Assembly: GCF_015223355.1 (NCBI RefSeq)
Contig: NZ_JADFFK010000001.1
Span: 186,001-250,000, forward strand
Direction of reading: 5' to 3'
Source: Salipiger mangrovisoli
GTDB lineage: Bacteria; Pseudomonadota; Alphaproteobacteria; Rhodobacterales; Rhodobacteraceae
Length of the DNA: 64,000 nucleotides
Position 1 is the stretch's first letter. The number at the start of each line of letters is the position of its first letter. Of this stretch, positions 40,848-50,889 are shown one piece after another. The notes below the pieces were generated by a model. It ran no database searches. It was not told the origin of the DNA and was given only the letters and a program-made list of their open reading frames with translations. The position numbers and the translations under genes are program-made.

Positions 40848-41683
40848 GCGATCGCTCGGGGCCGACGTGGCGCGGCGCAGAGCCTCCGGCGGTGGCTCTG
40901 GAATGGGGCGACTACGTGCGCGCGGCGCTGCGCGGCCTGCCGATCGTCGTGCTTCTGCTGTGCGGAATCGTGGTGAAGCTGGCAGTGCTGCTGGTCGAGC
41001 GGCTGCTGCGGGGCGGGCGGCGGGTCTGGTCGCCTGCGGTGACGCAGGCGGTCTGCCGTCTGGTCTTCGTGATCCTCGGCATGCGCCACGTGGCGCGCGG
41101 CCCGCGGATGTCCGGGCCGGGGGCCTATGTGGCAAACCACTCGTCGTGGCTGGACATCTTCGCGCTCAACGCGCGGCGCAACGTGCTGTTCGTCTCGAAG
41201 GCGGAAGTGGCGGGCTGGCCGGGCATCGGATTGCTGGCGAAGCTCACGGGCACGGTCTTCATCAATCGCGACCGTCTCGAGGCGCGGGCCCAGCCGAAAG
41301 TCATCGAGGAGCGGTTGCTGGCCGGGGACAGGCTGCTGTTCTTCCCCGAAGGTACCTCGACGGATGGCGTTCGGGTTCTTCCTTTCAAAACAACGCTCTT
41401 TGAGGCGTTCCTATCGGAGGATCTAAGGTTCGAGATGCAGGTCCAGCCGGTGACGGTGATCTACCACGCGCCGCTGGGAGCAGCGCCCGCCTTCTATGGC
41501 TGGTGGGGGGACATGGCGCTGGGGCCGCATCTTGTGAAAGTGCTCGGCGCGCGGCGTCAGGGTCATGTGGAAGTGGTCTATCACGCGCCGCTGCGCGTCG
41601 CGGAGTTCGCCGATCGCAAGGCCCTGGCGCGGGCGGCGGAAGCGCGGCTCAGGTCCGCGCATCCGTCTGCAGGTGATGTCTGA
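40844..41683 (+). CDS. olsA: lyso-ornithine lipid O-acyltransferase
   Basis: OlsA adds the second acyl chain to lyso-ornithine lipid at the inner membrane. The 279-residue product starts with GTG at 40844, inside the olsB stop. It has one N-terminal transmembrane segment (about 27-50) and the PlsC acyltransferase motifs: NHSSWLD (His99, Asp104), FINRDRLEA and FPEGTSTDG. Pairing with olsB separates it from the general lysophosphatidate acyltransferases, though dual activity is possible. Confidence 0.88.
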   Translation: MSDRSGPTWRGAEPPAVALEWGDYVRAALRGLPIVVLLLCGIVVKLAVLLVERLLRGGRRVWSPAVTQAVCRLVFVILGMRHVARGPRMSGPGAYVANHSSWLDIFALNARRNVLFVSKAEVAGWPGIGLLAKLTGTVFINRDRLEARAQPKVIEERLLAGDRLLFFPEGTSTDGVRVLPFKTTLFEAFLSEDLRFEMQVQPVTVIYHAPLGAAPAFYGWWGDMALGPHLVKVLGARRQGHVEVVYHAPLRVAEFADRKALARAAEARLRSAHPSAGDV

Positions 41684-41709
41684 AAAAGCCGTCGTAACGT
41701 GCTGAAAAA

Positions 41710-42330
41710 TCAGCGCATTGCGTCGGTGAGCGCTTTCAGGGTAGCGGCCGGATCCTCGGTGTTCCAGATCTCTTCGCCGATGCTTATGAAGTCGGTCACC
41801 GGCGCGAGTTTGGCCACGAGTTCCGGGGTCAGGCCGCCTTCGGCGACGATCGGCACCTCGATCATTTGCGACCACCATTCGAAAAGCTCGAAATCGGCCA
41901 GCGTGCCATCCCCGAGGGCCTCGCCGCTGAGCGGGCCGAAGGCGACGTAATCCGCGCCTGCCTCGCCGGCGACCATGCCGTCATGGCGCGAGCTGCCGCA
42001 GAAGGTGCCGACGATGGCATCGGGGCCGAGGTCCTTGCGGGCCGCGCGCACCGAGCGCGAGCCGTCGGTCAGGTGCACGCCATCGAGCCCGAGGCGCTGC
42101 GCCAGCACCACGTGGGTGTCGATCACCAGTGCGATGTCGTAGCGATGCGCCAGGTCGCGCACCACGTCGGCGGCGCGCAGCAGCCGGTCCTCGTCGCGGG
42201 TGGCGAGCGAGAGCCGCATGCAGGCGATCTCGGCGGCATCGAGCACCGAGGAGAGCTTGTCCGGGAAGCTCGACAGGTCGAACTCCGGCGGGGTGACGAG
42301 ATAGAGCTGAGGCTGGTCTGCTTCGGCCAT
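41710..42330 (-). CDS. thiamine phosphate synthase/TenI-like protein
   Basis: The 206-residue TIM-barrel protein resembles ThiE, which joins HMP-PP and thiazole phosphate. GVHLTDGSRSVRAARKDLG, GTFCGSSRHDGMVAGEAGADYVAFGPL and VPIVAEGGLTPELV follow the family's phosphate-site layout. The N-terminal pyrimidine-binding Q-R-K pattern of ThiE is not obvious (LYLVTPPEF then MRLSLATRDED). It may therefore be a TenI-type or divergent member. No TPP riboswitch or other thiamine gene is nearby. Confidence 0.75.
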   Translation of the reverse strand: MAEADQPQLYLVTPPEFDLSSFPDKLSSVLDAAEIACMRLSLATRDEDRLLRAADVVRDLAHRYDIALVIDTHVVLAQRLGLDGVHLTDGSRSVRAARKDLGPDAIVGTFCGSSRHDGMVAGEAGADYVAFGPLSGEALGDGTLADFELFEWWSQMIEVPIVAEGGLTPELVAKLAPVTDFISIGEEIWNTEDPAATLKALTDAMR

Positions 42331-42398
42331 GGCGCGGCTCCTGACTTGCGAATTGCGCTCCTATATCGTGCCTTTAGCGCGCACGGAAGGGGGCAGCG

Positions 42399-42728
42399 TC
42401 ATTTCGGTGGCAGGCTGCGGACGAAGGTCAGGGCACGTTCGGTGAGCTGGGCGCGGATGACATCGTCGGCCATGGCCTCGGGCGCGGCTTCGACATAGCC
42501 GCCCATCCTTCGCTCGCCCATGATCGCGGGCGCGACGCCCGCCAGCGTCATGACCTCGTGCTGCGCCTGCTTGCCGACGCGGTAGAGCCCGCCCTCGGCG
42601 CGGAGGCCGCAAATCATGTTGCCGTCGAGCAGGAAGCACAGGGCCCCGAACATCCGCCGCTCGCTGAGGCCGGGCAGAGGGCCGATGTCGTTTCGGACGG
42701 TTTCGGCAAGGCCTTCGTCGTAGCTCAT
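42399..42728 (-). CDS. TfoX N-terminal domain protein
   Basis: The 109-residue product is a stand-alone TfoX N-domain. SERRMFGALCFLLDGNMICGL and the following LYRVGKQ match the family; the C-terminal TfoX domain is absent. Despite the name, single-domain members are of unknown function and not proven competence regulators. Start at 42728. It lies between a ThiE-like gene and a GNAT gene on the same strand. Confidence 0.8.
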   Translation of the reverse strand: MSYDEGLAETVRNDIGPLPGLSERRMFGALCFLLDGNMICGLRAEGGLYRVGKQAQHEVMTLAGVAPAIMGERRMGGYVEAAPEAMADDVIRAQLTERALTFVRSLPPK

Positions 42729-42772
42729 GCGCGGCGCTCCCCTGAGATGCTGCGCCAGCATATCCTTCGGAT

Positions 42773-42807
42773 GCCTCCGGCGGGGATATTTTTGCCCAGA
42801 AGAAGCC
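42773..42807 (-). repeat. REP-like intergenic repeat variant
   Basis: GCCTCCGGCGGGGATATTT then GCCCAGAAGAAGCCT. It shares the CCTCCGGCGG palindrome with the 18497 and 29624 copies, and the GATATTT-AGAAGAA tail with those at 56555 and 57631. Confidence 0.6.
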
Positions 42808-42814
42808 TGAGCGG

Positions 42815-43330
42815 TCAGTGCCGGGGGAAGGCGAAGCGGAACACCTCGTTGGGATAGGCTTCTTCGCCGATGCGAAAATAGGTCCGGCCGATCCGCTCGA
42901 AGCCCTGGGCCTGGTAGAAGGCGGCGGCCGGGGTGTTCTCGGAGTTCGTCGCCAGCCAGACGGAGGGCGCGCCGAGCGCCAGCGCCGCGCCGAGACCGGC
43001 CTGCAGCAGATCGCGGCCGATGCCGTGACCCTGGTGGCGGGGCTGGACGTAGAGCGTGGAGATTTCCGTGTCCGAGCAGCCGGGGATCGGGCCGGGGGCG
43101 CCCTGCGTGAGGCGCAGGAACCCGTCGATGCCGTCCTCGTTCTGGTTGACGATGAAGCGCTCGTTGGGCTGGGTCATCCAATGCGCGAAATGCGCCCTGG
43201 TGAAGGTCTCGAGCGCGAAATCGGCGAACTGGGCGCTCACTCCGCGGCGGATATAGGTGCCGAGCCAGACCTCGATCGACAGGGCTGCGAGGGCGGAAGC
43301 ATCGTCTGGTCTGGCGTCTCTGAGGGTCAT
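42815..43330 (-). CDS. GNAT family N-acetyltransferase
   Basis: A 171-residue GNAT-fold protein starting at 43330. The acetyl-CoA site is LYVQPRHQGHGIGRDLLQ and the later ENTPAAAFYQAQGFERIGRTYF is the usual motif B. The substrate is unknown. It is convergent with neither neighbour; the trmJ-like gene diverges from it across a 156-base region. Confidence 0.88.
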   Translation of the reverse strand: MTLRDARPDDASALAALSIEVWLGTYIRRGVSAQFADFALETFTRAHFAHWMTQPNERFIVNQNEDGIDGFLRLTQGAPGPIPGCSDTEISTLYVQPRHQGHGIGRDLLQAGLGAALALGAPSVWLATNSENTPAAAFYQAQGFERIGRTYFRIGEEAYPNEVFRFAFPRH

Positions 43331-43486
43331 GCGGGCTCCGCGTTCGGGGGTGCCCCCTCTTGGCAGCGCAGGCCGCGGGCGGCAAGTCCCGAGGGCCGGA
43401 GACGAGAAATCCGGGTCCATGGGTGTCGCTTTCTTGCTCTTCGGCCCGTGCGGGACTATGCGGGAGCCGGATTTACGGAGTTTGTC

Positions 43487-44230
43487 ATGCCGAGCGAGAC
43501 GAGGCAGCCCGCATTCGTGCTGGTGCGGCCGCAGATGGGCGAGAATATCGGGGCCGCGTCGCGGGCCATGTGGAATTTCGGGCTGGACCGGATGCGTCTG
43601 GTGAGCCCGCGCGACGGCTGGCCGAACCCTTCGGCCGTGGCCATGGCCTCGGGCGCGGGGCGGCTGCTTGACGAGGCGCATCTGGTCGAGACCACGGCAC
43701 AGGCGGTCGAGGATTGCGATCTGGTGCTGGCCACCACCGCGCGGATGCGCGGGTTGACCAAGCCGGTCTATTCGCCCGAGCAGGCGATGAAGGTGGCACA
43801 GGAGCGCATCGCCGCGGGCGGCAAGGTCGCGGTGATGTTCGGCCCCGAGCGTGCCGGGCTGGAAAACTCCGACGTGGCTCTGGCCAATGCGCTGATCAAC
43901 GTGCCGGTGAACCCCGAGTTTCCCTCGCTCAACCTCGCCCAATGCGTGCTGCTCTGCGCCTATGAATGGCAGCGGGCCTCGTCGCAGATCGAGGCGCTGC
44001 GGGTCGAGATGGCAGGGGCCGAATGGGCCAGCGGCATCGAGGTCGAGAAGCTGGCCGAGCACTACGAGGAGCGGCTGACCGAGGCGGGGTTCTTCTTCCC
44101 CGAGCACAAGGCCGAGAGCATGAAGCTCACGCTGCGCAACCTCTGGAGCCGCATGCCGCTGACCCGCGAGGACGTGAAGACCCTGCACGGGGTGATGCGC
44201 CAGATGGTGCGTTGGAAAGACCGCGGCTGA
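43487..44230 (+). CDS. trmJ: TrmJ-type tRNA/rRNA 2'-O-methyltransferase (SPOUT family)
   Basis: The 247-residue product has the SpoU/TrmH knot motifs: VLVRPQMGENIGAASRAMWNFG, VMFGPERAGLENSDV and NPEFPSLNLAQCVLLCAYEW. The extra C-terminal helical region (about 165-247) places it with TrmJ, which methylates the ribose of nucleotide 32 in tRNAs. I chose the ATG at 43487. ctaA follows after 80 bases on the same strand. Confidence 0.85.
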   Translation: MPSETRQPAFVLVRPQMGENIGAASRAMWNFGLDRMRLVSPRDGWPNPSAVAMASGAGRLLDEAHLVETTAQAVEDCDLVLATTARMRGLTKPVYSPEQAMKVAQERIAAGGKVAVMFGPERAGLENSDVALANALINVPVNPEFPSLNLAQCVLLCAYEWQRASSQIEALRVEMAGAEWASGIEVEKLAEHYEERLTEAGFFFPEHKAESMKLTLRNLWSRMPLTREDVKTLHGVMRQMVRWKDRG

Positions 44231-44310
44231 CCCGCGCAGGTGGCTTGATGGCGGCTTGAAGGGGGGCGGGCGCGCCCCTATCGTCGCCGCGACGGATGTA
44301 GGAGAAGACC

Positions 44311-45453
44311 ATGGCCGGAAACCGCAAGCTCTTCGAGGAGGTTGGGGCCGAGACCCCGAAGGCGGCCCCCACGGGCGGCATGATCGACAAGGGGCGCGGC
44401 GGCGCGCGCGGCGCGATCCGGGTCTGGCTGATGCTGCTCTTCGCGCTGGTGATGGCGATGATCGTGGTCGGCGGGCTGACCCGGCTGACCGACAGTGGCC
44501 TGTCGATCACCGAGTGGAAGCCGCTGCACGGGGCCATCCCGCCGCTGAGCGAGGCCGAATGGCAGGAAGAGTTCACCCTCTACCAGCAGATCCCGCAATA
44601 CGAGCTGCTCAACAAGGGCATGACCCTGTCGGAGTTCAAGGGCATCTACTGGTGGGAATGGGGCCACCGGCAGCTTGGCCGGGTGATCGGCCTCGTCTGG
44701 GCGCTTGGCTTCCTCGTCTTCCTCGTGGCGCGGCAGATTCCCACCGGCTGGACCGGGCGGCTGCTGCTGCTCGGCGGGCTTGGCGGGCTGCAGGGCGCGG
44801 TGGGCTGGTGGATGGTGTCCTCGGGGCTGGTCGGCGAGATGACCGCCGTGGCCTCCTACCGGCTGGCGACGCATCTTGGCCTTGCCTTCATCATCCTCGG
44901 CTTCATCGCCTGGGACATCTTCCTCCTGGGGCGGCAGGAGCGCGAGCTGATGCAGGCGCGCCGCCTGCGCGAGCCGAAGCTCTTCTCCATGTCGACCGGC
45001 CTGCTGCACGCCGCCTTCCTGCAGATCCTGCTGGGCGCGTTGGTGGCCGGGATCGACGCGGGCCGCTCGTTCACCGACTGGCCGCTGATGGCGGGTGGCT
45101 TCTTCCCGCCGCAGCCTTTCGACCTGGTGCCGGTCTGGCGCAACTTCTTCGAGGATCCGGGGCTCGTGCAGTTCATGCACCGCATGATGGGCTATCTGGT
45201 GTTCATCTTCGGCGTGGTGGTCTGGCTGCGCGGCCGCAAGTCGGCCAATGCCGACACCCGCTTCCGCTTCAACGCGGTGATGGCCATGCTCTGCGTGCAG
45301 GTGGTTCTGGGCATCGCCACGGTGCTCTACATCGCGCCTTGGCACATCGCGATCACCCACCAGCTCGGGGCGGTGGTGCTCTGGGTGCTGATCCTGCGCG
45401 CGCGCTTCGGCGCGCAGTTCCCGAAACCGCAATCGATCCGCGAGGCCCGCTGA
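44311..45453 (+). CDS. ctaA: heme A synthase (COX15/CtaA)
   Basis: CtaA hydroxylates the C8 methyl group of heme O to make heme A for cytochrome aa3 oxidase. The 380-residue membrane protein has eight helices. The family motifs are GGLTRLTDSGLSITEWKP, FKGIYWWEWGHRQLGR with a heme-binding histidine, LATHLGLAFI, MHRMMGYLVF and HQLGAVVLW. This is the type 2 (alphaproteobacterial/mitochondrial) form without the disulfide pair. The M32 carboxypeptidase gene starts one base after its stop. Confidence 0.94.
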   Translation: MAGNRKLFEEVGAETPKAAPTGGMIDKGRGGARGAIRVWLMLLFALVMAMIVVGGLTRLTDSGLSITEWKPLHGAIPPLSEAEWQEEFTLYQQIPQYELLNKGMTLSEFKGIYWWEWGHRQLGRVIGLVWALGFLVFLVARQIPTGWTGRLLLLGGLGGLQGAVGWWMVSSGLVGEMTAVASYRLATHLGLAFIILGFIAWDIFLLGRQERELMQARRLREPKLFSMSTGLLHAAFLQILLGALVAGIDAGRSFTDWPLMAGGFFPPQPFDLVPVWRNFFEDPGLVQFMHRMMGYLVFIFGVVVWLRGRKSANADTRFRFNAVMAMLCVQVVLGIATVLYIAPWHIAITHQLGAVVLWVLILRARFGAQFPKPQSIREAR

Positions 45454-45454
45454 G

Positions 45455-46927
45455 ATGAGCGCATTTGACGAGTTGATGGCGTTCCAGCGCGAGACCGGTG
45501 CGCTGGCGCAGGTGGCCGGGCGCCTTGGCTGGGACCAGGAAGCCGTCATGCCGCATGGTGCGGCAGAGCAGAGATCGGAAGAAATCGCGGCTCTGGAAGG
45601 CGTGCTGCACGCGCGGCGCACCGATCCGCGAGTCGGCGACTGGCTGGCGGCGATCGACACTGCCACGCTTGACGAGGTCGGGCAGGCGCAGCTGCGGCAC
45701 ATCACGCGCAGTTTCACCCGCGCTGGCCGAGTGCCGGGCAAGCTGGCGGCGGACTTGGCGCGGCTCACCAGCCGGGCGCACCGCATCTGGGCAGAGGCGC
45801 GGGCGGATGACAATTTCGCCGCCTTTGCCCCGGTGCTGAAGGAGGTCGTCGCGCTGAAGCGCGAGGAGGGGGCCGCGCTGGCCGATGGGGGGGATGTCTA
45901 CGACGCGCTGCTCGACGACTACGAGCCCGGAGCGACTGCGCAGCAGCTCGCGGACATGTTCGGCGCGCTGCGTCCGAGGCTCGTTGCGCTGCGGCAGGCG
46001 ATCCTCGAACGGCCGGCACCGAAGGCGCTCAAGGGCACTTTCGATGACGCGGCACAGATGCGGCTTGCGCAGACGCTGGCCGAGACCTTCGGTTACGACA
46101 TGATGCGCGGCCGCATCGACAAGGCCGTGCACCCGTTCAGTTCGGGCAGCGGCGACGATGTGCGGATCACCACGCGCACCAACCCGCTCGACCCGTTCAA
46201 CTGCATCTATTCGACCATCCACGAGACCGGCCATGCCGCCTACGAGCAGGCGATCGCTCCGGCCTACCGCTTCACGCCGCTCGGCGAGGGCGTGTCGATG
46301 GGCGTGCATGAGAGCCAAAGCCGGATCTACGAGAACCAGCTCGGCCGCTCACGCGCCTTCACCGGCTGGCTGCACGGGCAGATGGTGGCGCAATTCGGCG
46401 ATCTGGGGCTGAGTGCCGAGGAGTTCTACGCAAGCGTCAACTCCGTGCAGAACAATTACATTCGTACGGAATCCGATGAGGTGCAGTACAACCTGCACGT
46501 TCTCCTGCGCTTCGATCTCGAGCGGGCGCTGATTTCGGGCGATTTGCCGGTGGACGAGCTTGAGGCCGCCTGGAACGAGCGCTTCGCGGCCGATTTCGGC
46601 TTCGCCGTGGACAAGCCCTCGGACGGGGTGCTGCAAGACGTGCATTGGTCGGCAGGGCTCTTCGGCTATTTCCCCACCTACAGCCTTGGAAACGTTTATG
46701 CGGGCTGCCTGCACAAGGCGCTGCGCCAGGCGGTCCCGGATCTCGACGCGCAGATGGCGGCGGGCGATCTCGGCGGCGCGACGGGCTGGCTGCGGGACAA
46801 TGTGCAGCAGCACGGCGGGCTTTACGCGCCGCGCGATGTGATCGAGCGCGCCTGCGGGTTTGCGCCTTCGGAAGCGCCGCTGCTGGAGTATCTCGAAGCC
46901 AAGTTCGCCGCCCTCTACGGGCTCTGA
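45455..46927 (+). CDS. M32 family metallocarboxypeptidase
   Basis: A 490-residue zinc carboxypeptidase of the Taq/BsuCP family. The HExxH motif is HETGH at residues 256-260 and the third ligand lies in GVHESQSRIYENQLGRS. The conserved PTYSLGNVYAGCL and IRTESDEVQYNLHVLLRF blocks are present. It is a cytoplasmic enzyme that removes C-terminal residues from peptides. It lies one base after ctaA and is probably co-transcribed with it; a strong terminator follows. Confidence 0.93.
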   Translation: MSAFDELMAFQRETGALAQVAGRLGWDQEAVMPHGAAEQRSEEIAALEGVLHARRTDPRVGDWLAAIDTATLDEVGQAQLRHITRSFTRAGRVPGKLAADLARLTSRAHRIWAEARADDNFAAFAPVLKEVVALKREEGAALADGGDVYDALLDDYEPGATAQQLADMFGALRPRLVALRQAILERPAPKALKGTFDDAAQMRLAQTLAETFGYDMMRGRIDKAVHPFSSGSGDDVRITTRTNPLDPFNCIYSTIHETGHAAYEQAIAPAYRFTPLGEGVSMGVHESQSRIYENQLGRSRAFTGWLHGQMVAQFGDLGLSAEEFYASVNSVQNNYIRTESDEVQYNLHVLLRFDLERALISGDLPVDELEAAWNERFAADFGFAVDKPSDGVLQDVHWSAGLFGYFPTYSLGNVYAGCLHKALRQAVPDLDAQMAAGDLGGATGWLRDNVQQHGGLYAPRDVIERACGFAPSEAPLLEYLEAKFAALYGL

Positions 46928-46948
46928 TATCCGAAACAGGACAAGATA

Positions 46949-46976
46949 AAAGCGGCCCCCGAGGGGGCCGCTTTTT
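46949..46976 (+). terminator. terminator of ctaA-carboxypeptidase unit
   Basis: AAAGCGGCCCCC and GGGGGCCGCTTT form a perfect twelve-pair stem with a two-base GA gap, followed by further T residues. It is symmetrical, so it can also stop the convergent minus-strand transcript. Confidence 0.92.
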
Positions 46977-47006
46977 GCCTTGTGTCCGTGAGTGATGGAC
47001 GCGCGA

Positions 47007-47396
47007 TCAAACGGGTTCCGGTTGAAGGTCCGCGTTCACGCTGAAGCGCCCTCCGCCGAAAATAATGAGCGGCAGGGCGAGGATGGCAACCAGAAGCGAG
47101 CTCTGGACAATCTGGGGGTCGGGCAGCAACTGGCCGCGCAGGATCACCTCGTGCACCGTGTAGAGCGCAGCGCCGAGCACCGCGAAGCTGCGGGTGCCGA
47201 CGCCGAGGATCAGCCAGATCGCGATCGAGGCCAGGGCGATGCAGAAGAGCGAGGGTATCAGACCGGGCAGGCGCACTTCGAAGGCCCCGATGAGCGCGGG
47301 ATCGTTGACGAAGATATCCAGCGCGATGGTATGGCCGAAAATCAAAGCCAAGGTCACGCGCAGGGCGCACTGAAGAGAAGGGATGATGCCGACCAT
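47007..47396 (-). CDS. four-helix membrane protein, possibly DoxX-like
   Basis: The 129-residue protein has about four hydrophobic helices (near 7-28, 42-62, 66-86 and 96-113). A C-terminal FGGGRFSVNADL resembles the GxGRxSxD ending of DoxX family proteins. The assignment is weak. It lies downstream of a LysR regulator on the same strand with a 119-base gap, so it could be regulated by it. Confidence 0.55.
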   Translation of the reverse strand: MVGIIPSLQCALRVTLALIFGHTIALDIFVNDPALIGAFEVRLPGLIPSLFCIALASIAIWLILGVGTRSFAVLGAALYTVHEVILRGQLLPDPQIVQSSLLVAILALPLIIFGGGRFSVNADLQPEPV

Positions 47397-47515
47397 GCTG
47401 CTGCTCGCTACGTCCGGAATCGAAGGTGTCCGGTTTTTAACATATTCAGAGTGTTACATTTGGTAGGCACAAAACCAAGCTGGAATTTTTCAAGTCTAAC
47501 TTTGCGTAAACTCAC

Positions 47516-48376
47516 CTAGAACTGCTCTTCCTTTTGCGGGGATAAGTTTTCAAGCTGCTCGAAACACTGGATAATCCAGTCGACTGCGCGCCGCATGCCG
47601 CTGTCCGAGCGGCGGCTCTCATGATAGAACAGCCAACATTCCAGCGTCTCTGGTGCGGCTTCGGGACGCAGCGGAACAAGCTCGGATGTCCTGCGCGCGA
47701 GAAGGTCTGGCAGCGGCCCGGCCATGCGCGTGCTTTGCATCAGCGCGTGAAGGCCGATGAAGTTGTCGACTGTGATCTTCGGCTCCTTGCCGAAGAGCGC
47801 GTGGGCCTGCCGGAGGATACGCGACCGGTTCAGGCTGGTGTTCAGCCCGGCCCAGTCGCCATCCGCGTCGGACTCCCTGAAGCGGTAGGGCCGGAAGCTC
47901 ATCTCGCCGGCCTTGCGTGCAACGATGCGGCCCTGGTCGGGGCGTCCGAACTGCACCACAAGATCGTTCTCGCCAAGCCCCTCGCGTTGCTGCCGCTCCG
48001 TTACCGTGAGTTGCACGCCCGGCAGCATGTCAGCCTGCCGCCCGAGGCCCGGAAACAGCACAAGCGAGGCGATGATCGGCGAGGCCCCGAGGCTCAACGA
48101 CACGGTGTCCACGTCGAGGCCGACGCCGTGGTTGTTCAAGGTGGACTTGAGCTGCCCGTCGAAGTTCTGCGCGACATTGATCAGCTCGCGCACGGCTTCG
48201 GACGGCCGCCAGCCATCCGAGGTTTTCACGAAAGCGGGCACACCCAAGGTCTCGGACAGGCGTTCGATCCTGCGCGAAACGGTCGCGGTATTGGTCCCGA
48301 GGAGCTTTGCCGCGGCTGTCATCGTGCCAGTTTTTGAAAGCGCGACGAGGAACCGGAGGTCGTCCCAATTGTTCAT
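47516..48376 (-). CDS. LysR family transcriptional regulator
   Basis: A 286-residue LysR-type regulator. The N-terminal winged helix is LRFLVALSKTGTMTAAAKLLGTNTATVSRRIERLSE. It is followed by a linker helix and an effector domain from about residue 90 that is shorter than usual. The WDDLRFLVAL and TVSRRI pattern is typical of the subgroup often found next to a single target gene. The DoxX-like gene downstream is one possible target. The ligand is unknown. Confidence 0.88.
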   Translation of the reverse strand: MNNWDDLRFLVALSKTGTMTAAAKLLGTNTATVSRRIERLSETLGVPAFVKTSDGWRPSEAVRELINVAQNFDGQLKSTLNNHGVGLDVDTVSLSLGASPIIASLVLFPGLGRQADMLPGVQLTVTERQQREGLGENDLVVQFGRPDQGRIVARKAGEMSFRPYRFRESDADGDWAGLNTSLNRSRILRQAHALFGKEPKITVDNFIGLHALMQSTRMAGPLPDLLARRTSELVPLRPEAAPETLECWLFYHESRRSDSGMRRAVDWIIQCFEQLENLSPQKEEQF

Positions 48377-48563
48377 GGTATTCTATGTAACTCGGAATTC
48401 TGGGGCGTCGGATAAATCGGGCGTTTGCTGCCTGTGGTTGTATCGACGGTGGCTGACGCTCTTAATGGTGGTGTAATCTAATCTAGGACTTTGCCCGAGG
48501 CAGACAAGGTCCGGGGGAGCGCCGTTCCGAGGTGTTTTGTGTCAACATGACGCTGGGGAAGGG

Positions 48564-48596
48564 AAAACCGCCGCATCTGGCGAAGATGCGGCGGTT
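48564..48596 (-). terminator. terminator of purL (minus strand)
   Basis: A twelve-pair stem (AACCGCCGCATC with GATGCGGCGGTT on the plus strand) followed on the minus strand by TTTT. It lies 70-100 bases beyond the purL stop. Confidence 0.8.
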
Positions 48597-48665
48597 GGTC
48601 GGCGGGATGCTGCCGACAATAAGGGGTTTCCTGAGCCGGGTGGCGCCGAAGCGCACCCGGTCGCA

Positions 48666-50825
48666 TCACCCGAAGTAGGAGCCGAAGCTGCCGCGGTAAG
48701 CGGTTGCAAGCTCTGCGAGAGGCGCTTCGCTGCTGCCGAAACGGACCGTCTCGCCGCTGAACTTGCCAACGGTGGCGATCTGCACACCGGCGGCGGAGGC
48801 CGCGGTCATCAGCGCCTCGGCGGCGTCGAAGTTGCAGGCGATCAGGTAGCGGCCCTGATCCTCGCCGAAAAGGGTCGGGGTGTCGGCCGCGTCGATGTGC
48901 ACGCCAACGCCCGAGGCCTCCGCCATCTCGAAGGCGGCCATGGCAAGGCCACCATCCGACAGGTCGCAGCAGCTGCGGATCAGCTCGCGGTTGGCGAGGA
49001 TGAACTCGCCATTGCGGCGCTCGGCCTCGAGATCGACCGCCGGGGCGTCGCCTTCCTCGCGGTTGAACACCTCTGCAAGCAGGGCGGACTGGCCGAGATG
49101 GCCCTTGGTCTCGCCGACGAGCAGCGCGACATGGCCTTCGCGGGCATAGCCGAGGATCGGCTCTTCGCCGGCGGCGATCAGGCCCACGGCGCCGATGGTC
49201 GGGGTTGGCAGGATCGGCTCGCCGTCGGTCTCGTTGTAGAGCGAGACGTTGCCCGAGACGATCGGCGTGTCGAGCGCGATGCAGGCCGCGCCGATGCCGT
49301 CGATGGCGCCGACGAACTGGCCCATGATCTCGGGCTTCTCGGGGTTGCCGAAGTTCATGTTGTCGGTGGTCGCCAGCGGGCGGGCGCCGACGGAGACGAG
49401 GTTGCGATAGGCTTCCGCCACCGCCTGCTTGCCGCCCTCGACCGGGTTGGCGCGCACGTAGCGCGGCGTCACGTCCGAGGTGAAGGCGAGCTTCTTGTCG
49501 GTGCCGTGCACGCGGATCACGCCGGCACCGAAGCCGGGGATGCGCACGGTGTCGGCCATGACCTGGCTGTCGTATTGCTCGTAGACCCATTCGCGCGAGC
49601 AGTAGTTCGGAGAGGAGATCAGCGCCTTCAGCCCGTCGATCGGATCGACGCCCGGCACATCGGCCAGCGGCTCGGCGGCGGGGGTGGCGACCCAGGGGCG
49701 GTCGTACTCGGGCGCGGTGCCCGACAGCGCCTTGAGCGGCAGGTCGGCTTTGACTTCACCGTTCAGCACGATGAGGAAGCGGTCCTCGGCGATGGTCTCG
49801 CCGACGATGGCGAAGTCGAGGTCCCACTTGTCGAAGACGGCCTTCGCCTCGGCTTCCTTCGCCGGGTCGAGCACCATGAGCATGCGCTCCTGGCTCTCCG
49901 AAAGCATCATCTCGTAGGCGGTCATGTTCTTTTCGCGCACCGGCACCTTCTCGAGGTCGAGGCGTACGCCGAGGTTGCCCTTGTCGCCCATTTCCACGGC
50001 CGAGCAGGTCAGACCCGCGGCACCCATGTCCTGGATCGAGATCACCGCGCCGGTCTGCATCAGCTCGAGGCAGGCTTCCATCAGGCGCTTTTCGGTGAAG
50101 GGATCGCCGACCTGAACGGTGGGGCGCTTCTCTTCGATGGTCTCGTCGAATTCCGCCGAGGCCATGGTCGCGCCGCCGACGCCGTCACGGCCGGTCTTGG
50201 CGCCGAGGTACACGACCGGGCGGCCAACGCCCGAGGCGGCGGAGTAGAAGATGCTGTCGGTGTCCGCGAGGCCGGCCGCGAAGGCGTTGACCAGGCAGTT
50301 GCCGTTGTAGGCGGGGTGGAAGCGGACTTCGCCGCCGACCGTCGGCACGCCGAAGCAGTTGCCGTAGCCGCCGACACCCTCGACAACGCCATGCACCAGC
50401 TGACGGGTCTTGGGGTGGTCCTTCTCGCCGAAGGAGAGCGCGTTCATCGCCGCGATGGGGCGGGCGCCCATGGTGAAGACGTCGCGCAGGATGCCGCCCA
50501 CGCCCGTCGCCGCGCCCTGGTAGGGCTCGATGTAGGACGGGTGGTTGTGGCTTTCCATCTTGAAGATGACCGCCTGGCCGTCACCGATGTCCACAACGCC
50601 GGCGTTTTCGCCCGGGCCGCAGATGACCTGCGGACCCTTGGTCGGCAGCTTGCGCAGGTGGATCTTCGAGCTCTTGTAGGAGCAGTGCTCGTTCCACATG
50701 GCCGAGAAGATCCCCAGCTCGGTGAACGTCGGCTCGCGGCCGATGATCTGCAGGATCCGCTCGTATTCATCGGGTTTGATCCCGTGGGCGGCGATGAGCT
50801 CTTCGGTGATGGACGGTTCCTGCAT
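48666..50825 (-). CDS. purL: phosphoribosylformylglycinamidine synthase subunit PurL
   Basis: PurL is the ATP-dependent synthetase subunit that makes FGAM from FGAR in purine synthesis, working with PurQ and PurS. The 719-residue product is the small (Gram-positive/alphaproteobacterial) type. [17 protein letters not shown], the [24 protein letters not shown] core, [18 protein letters not shown] and [15 protein letters not shown] are all conserved. purQ and purS are not in the window. Start at 50825. Confidence 0.96.
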   Translation of the reverse strand: MQEPSITEELIAAHGIKPDEYERILQIIGREPTFTELGIFSAMWNEHCSYKSSKIHLRKLPTKGPQVICGPGENAGVVDIGDGQAVIFKMESHNHPSYIEPYQGAATGVGGILRDVFTMGARPIAAMNALSFGEKDHPKTRQLVHGVVEGVGGYGNCFGVPTVGGEVRFHPAYNGNCLVNAFAAGLADTDSIFYSAASGVGRPVVYLGAKTGRDGVGGATMASAEFDETIEEKRPTVQVGDPFTEKRLMEACLELMQTGAVISIQDMGAAGLTCSAVEMGDKGNLGVRLDLEKVPVREKNMTAYEMMLSESQERMLMVLDPAKEAEAKAVFDKWDLDFAIVGETIAEDRFLIVLNGEVKADLPLKALSGTAPEYDRPWVATPAAEPLADVPGVDPIDGLKALISSPNYCSREWVYEQYDSQVMADTVRIPGFGAGVIRVHGTDKKLAFTSDVTPRYVRANPVEGGKQAVAEAYRNLVSVGARPLATTDNMNFGNPEKPEIMGQFVGAIDGIGAACIALDTPIVSGNVSLYNETDGEPILPTPTIGAVGLIAAGEEPILGYAREGHVALLVGETKGHLGQSALLAEVFNREEGDAPAVDLEAERRNGEFILANRELIRSCCDLSDGGLAMAAFEMAEASGVGVHIDAADTPTLFGEDQGRYLIACNFDAAEALMTAASAAGVQIATVGKFSGETVRFGSSEAPLAELATAYRGSFGSYFG

Positions 50826-50889
50826 CCTGACTCCCCTTAGCGTGGTTGAGGCGCTCTTTAAGGCAAGGGCGGCAAAGGGGGAAGAGGGG

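Noticed and set aside
42331-42398. Possible TPP riboswitch before the ThiE-like gene
   Set aside because: The 68-base gap is too short and has none of the conserved thi-box sequence.
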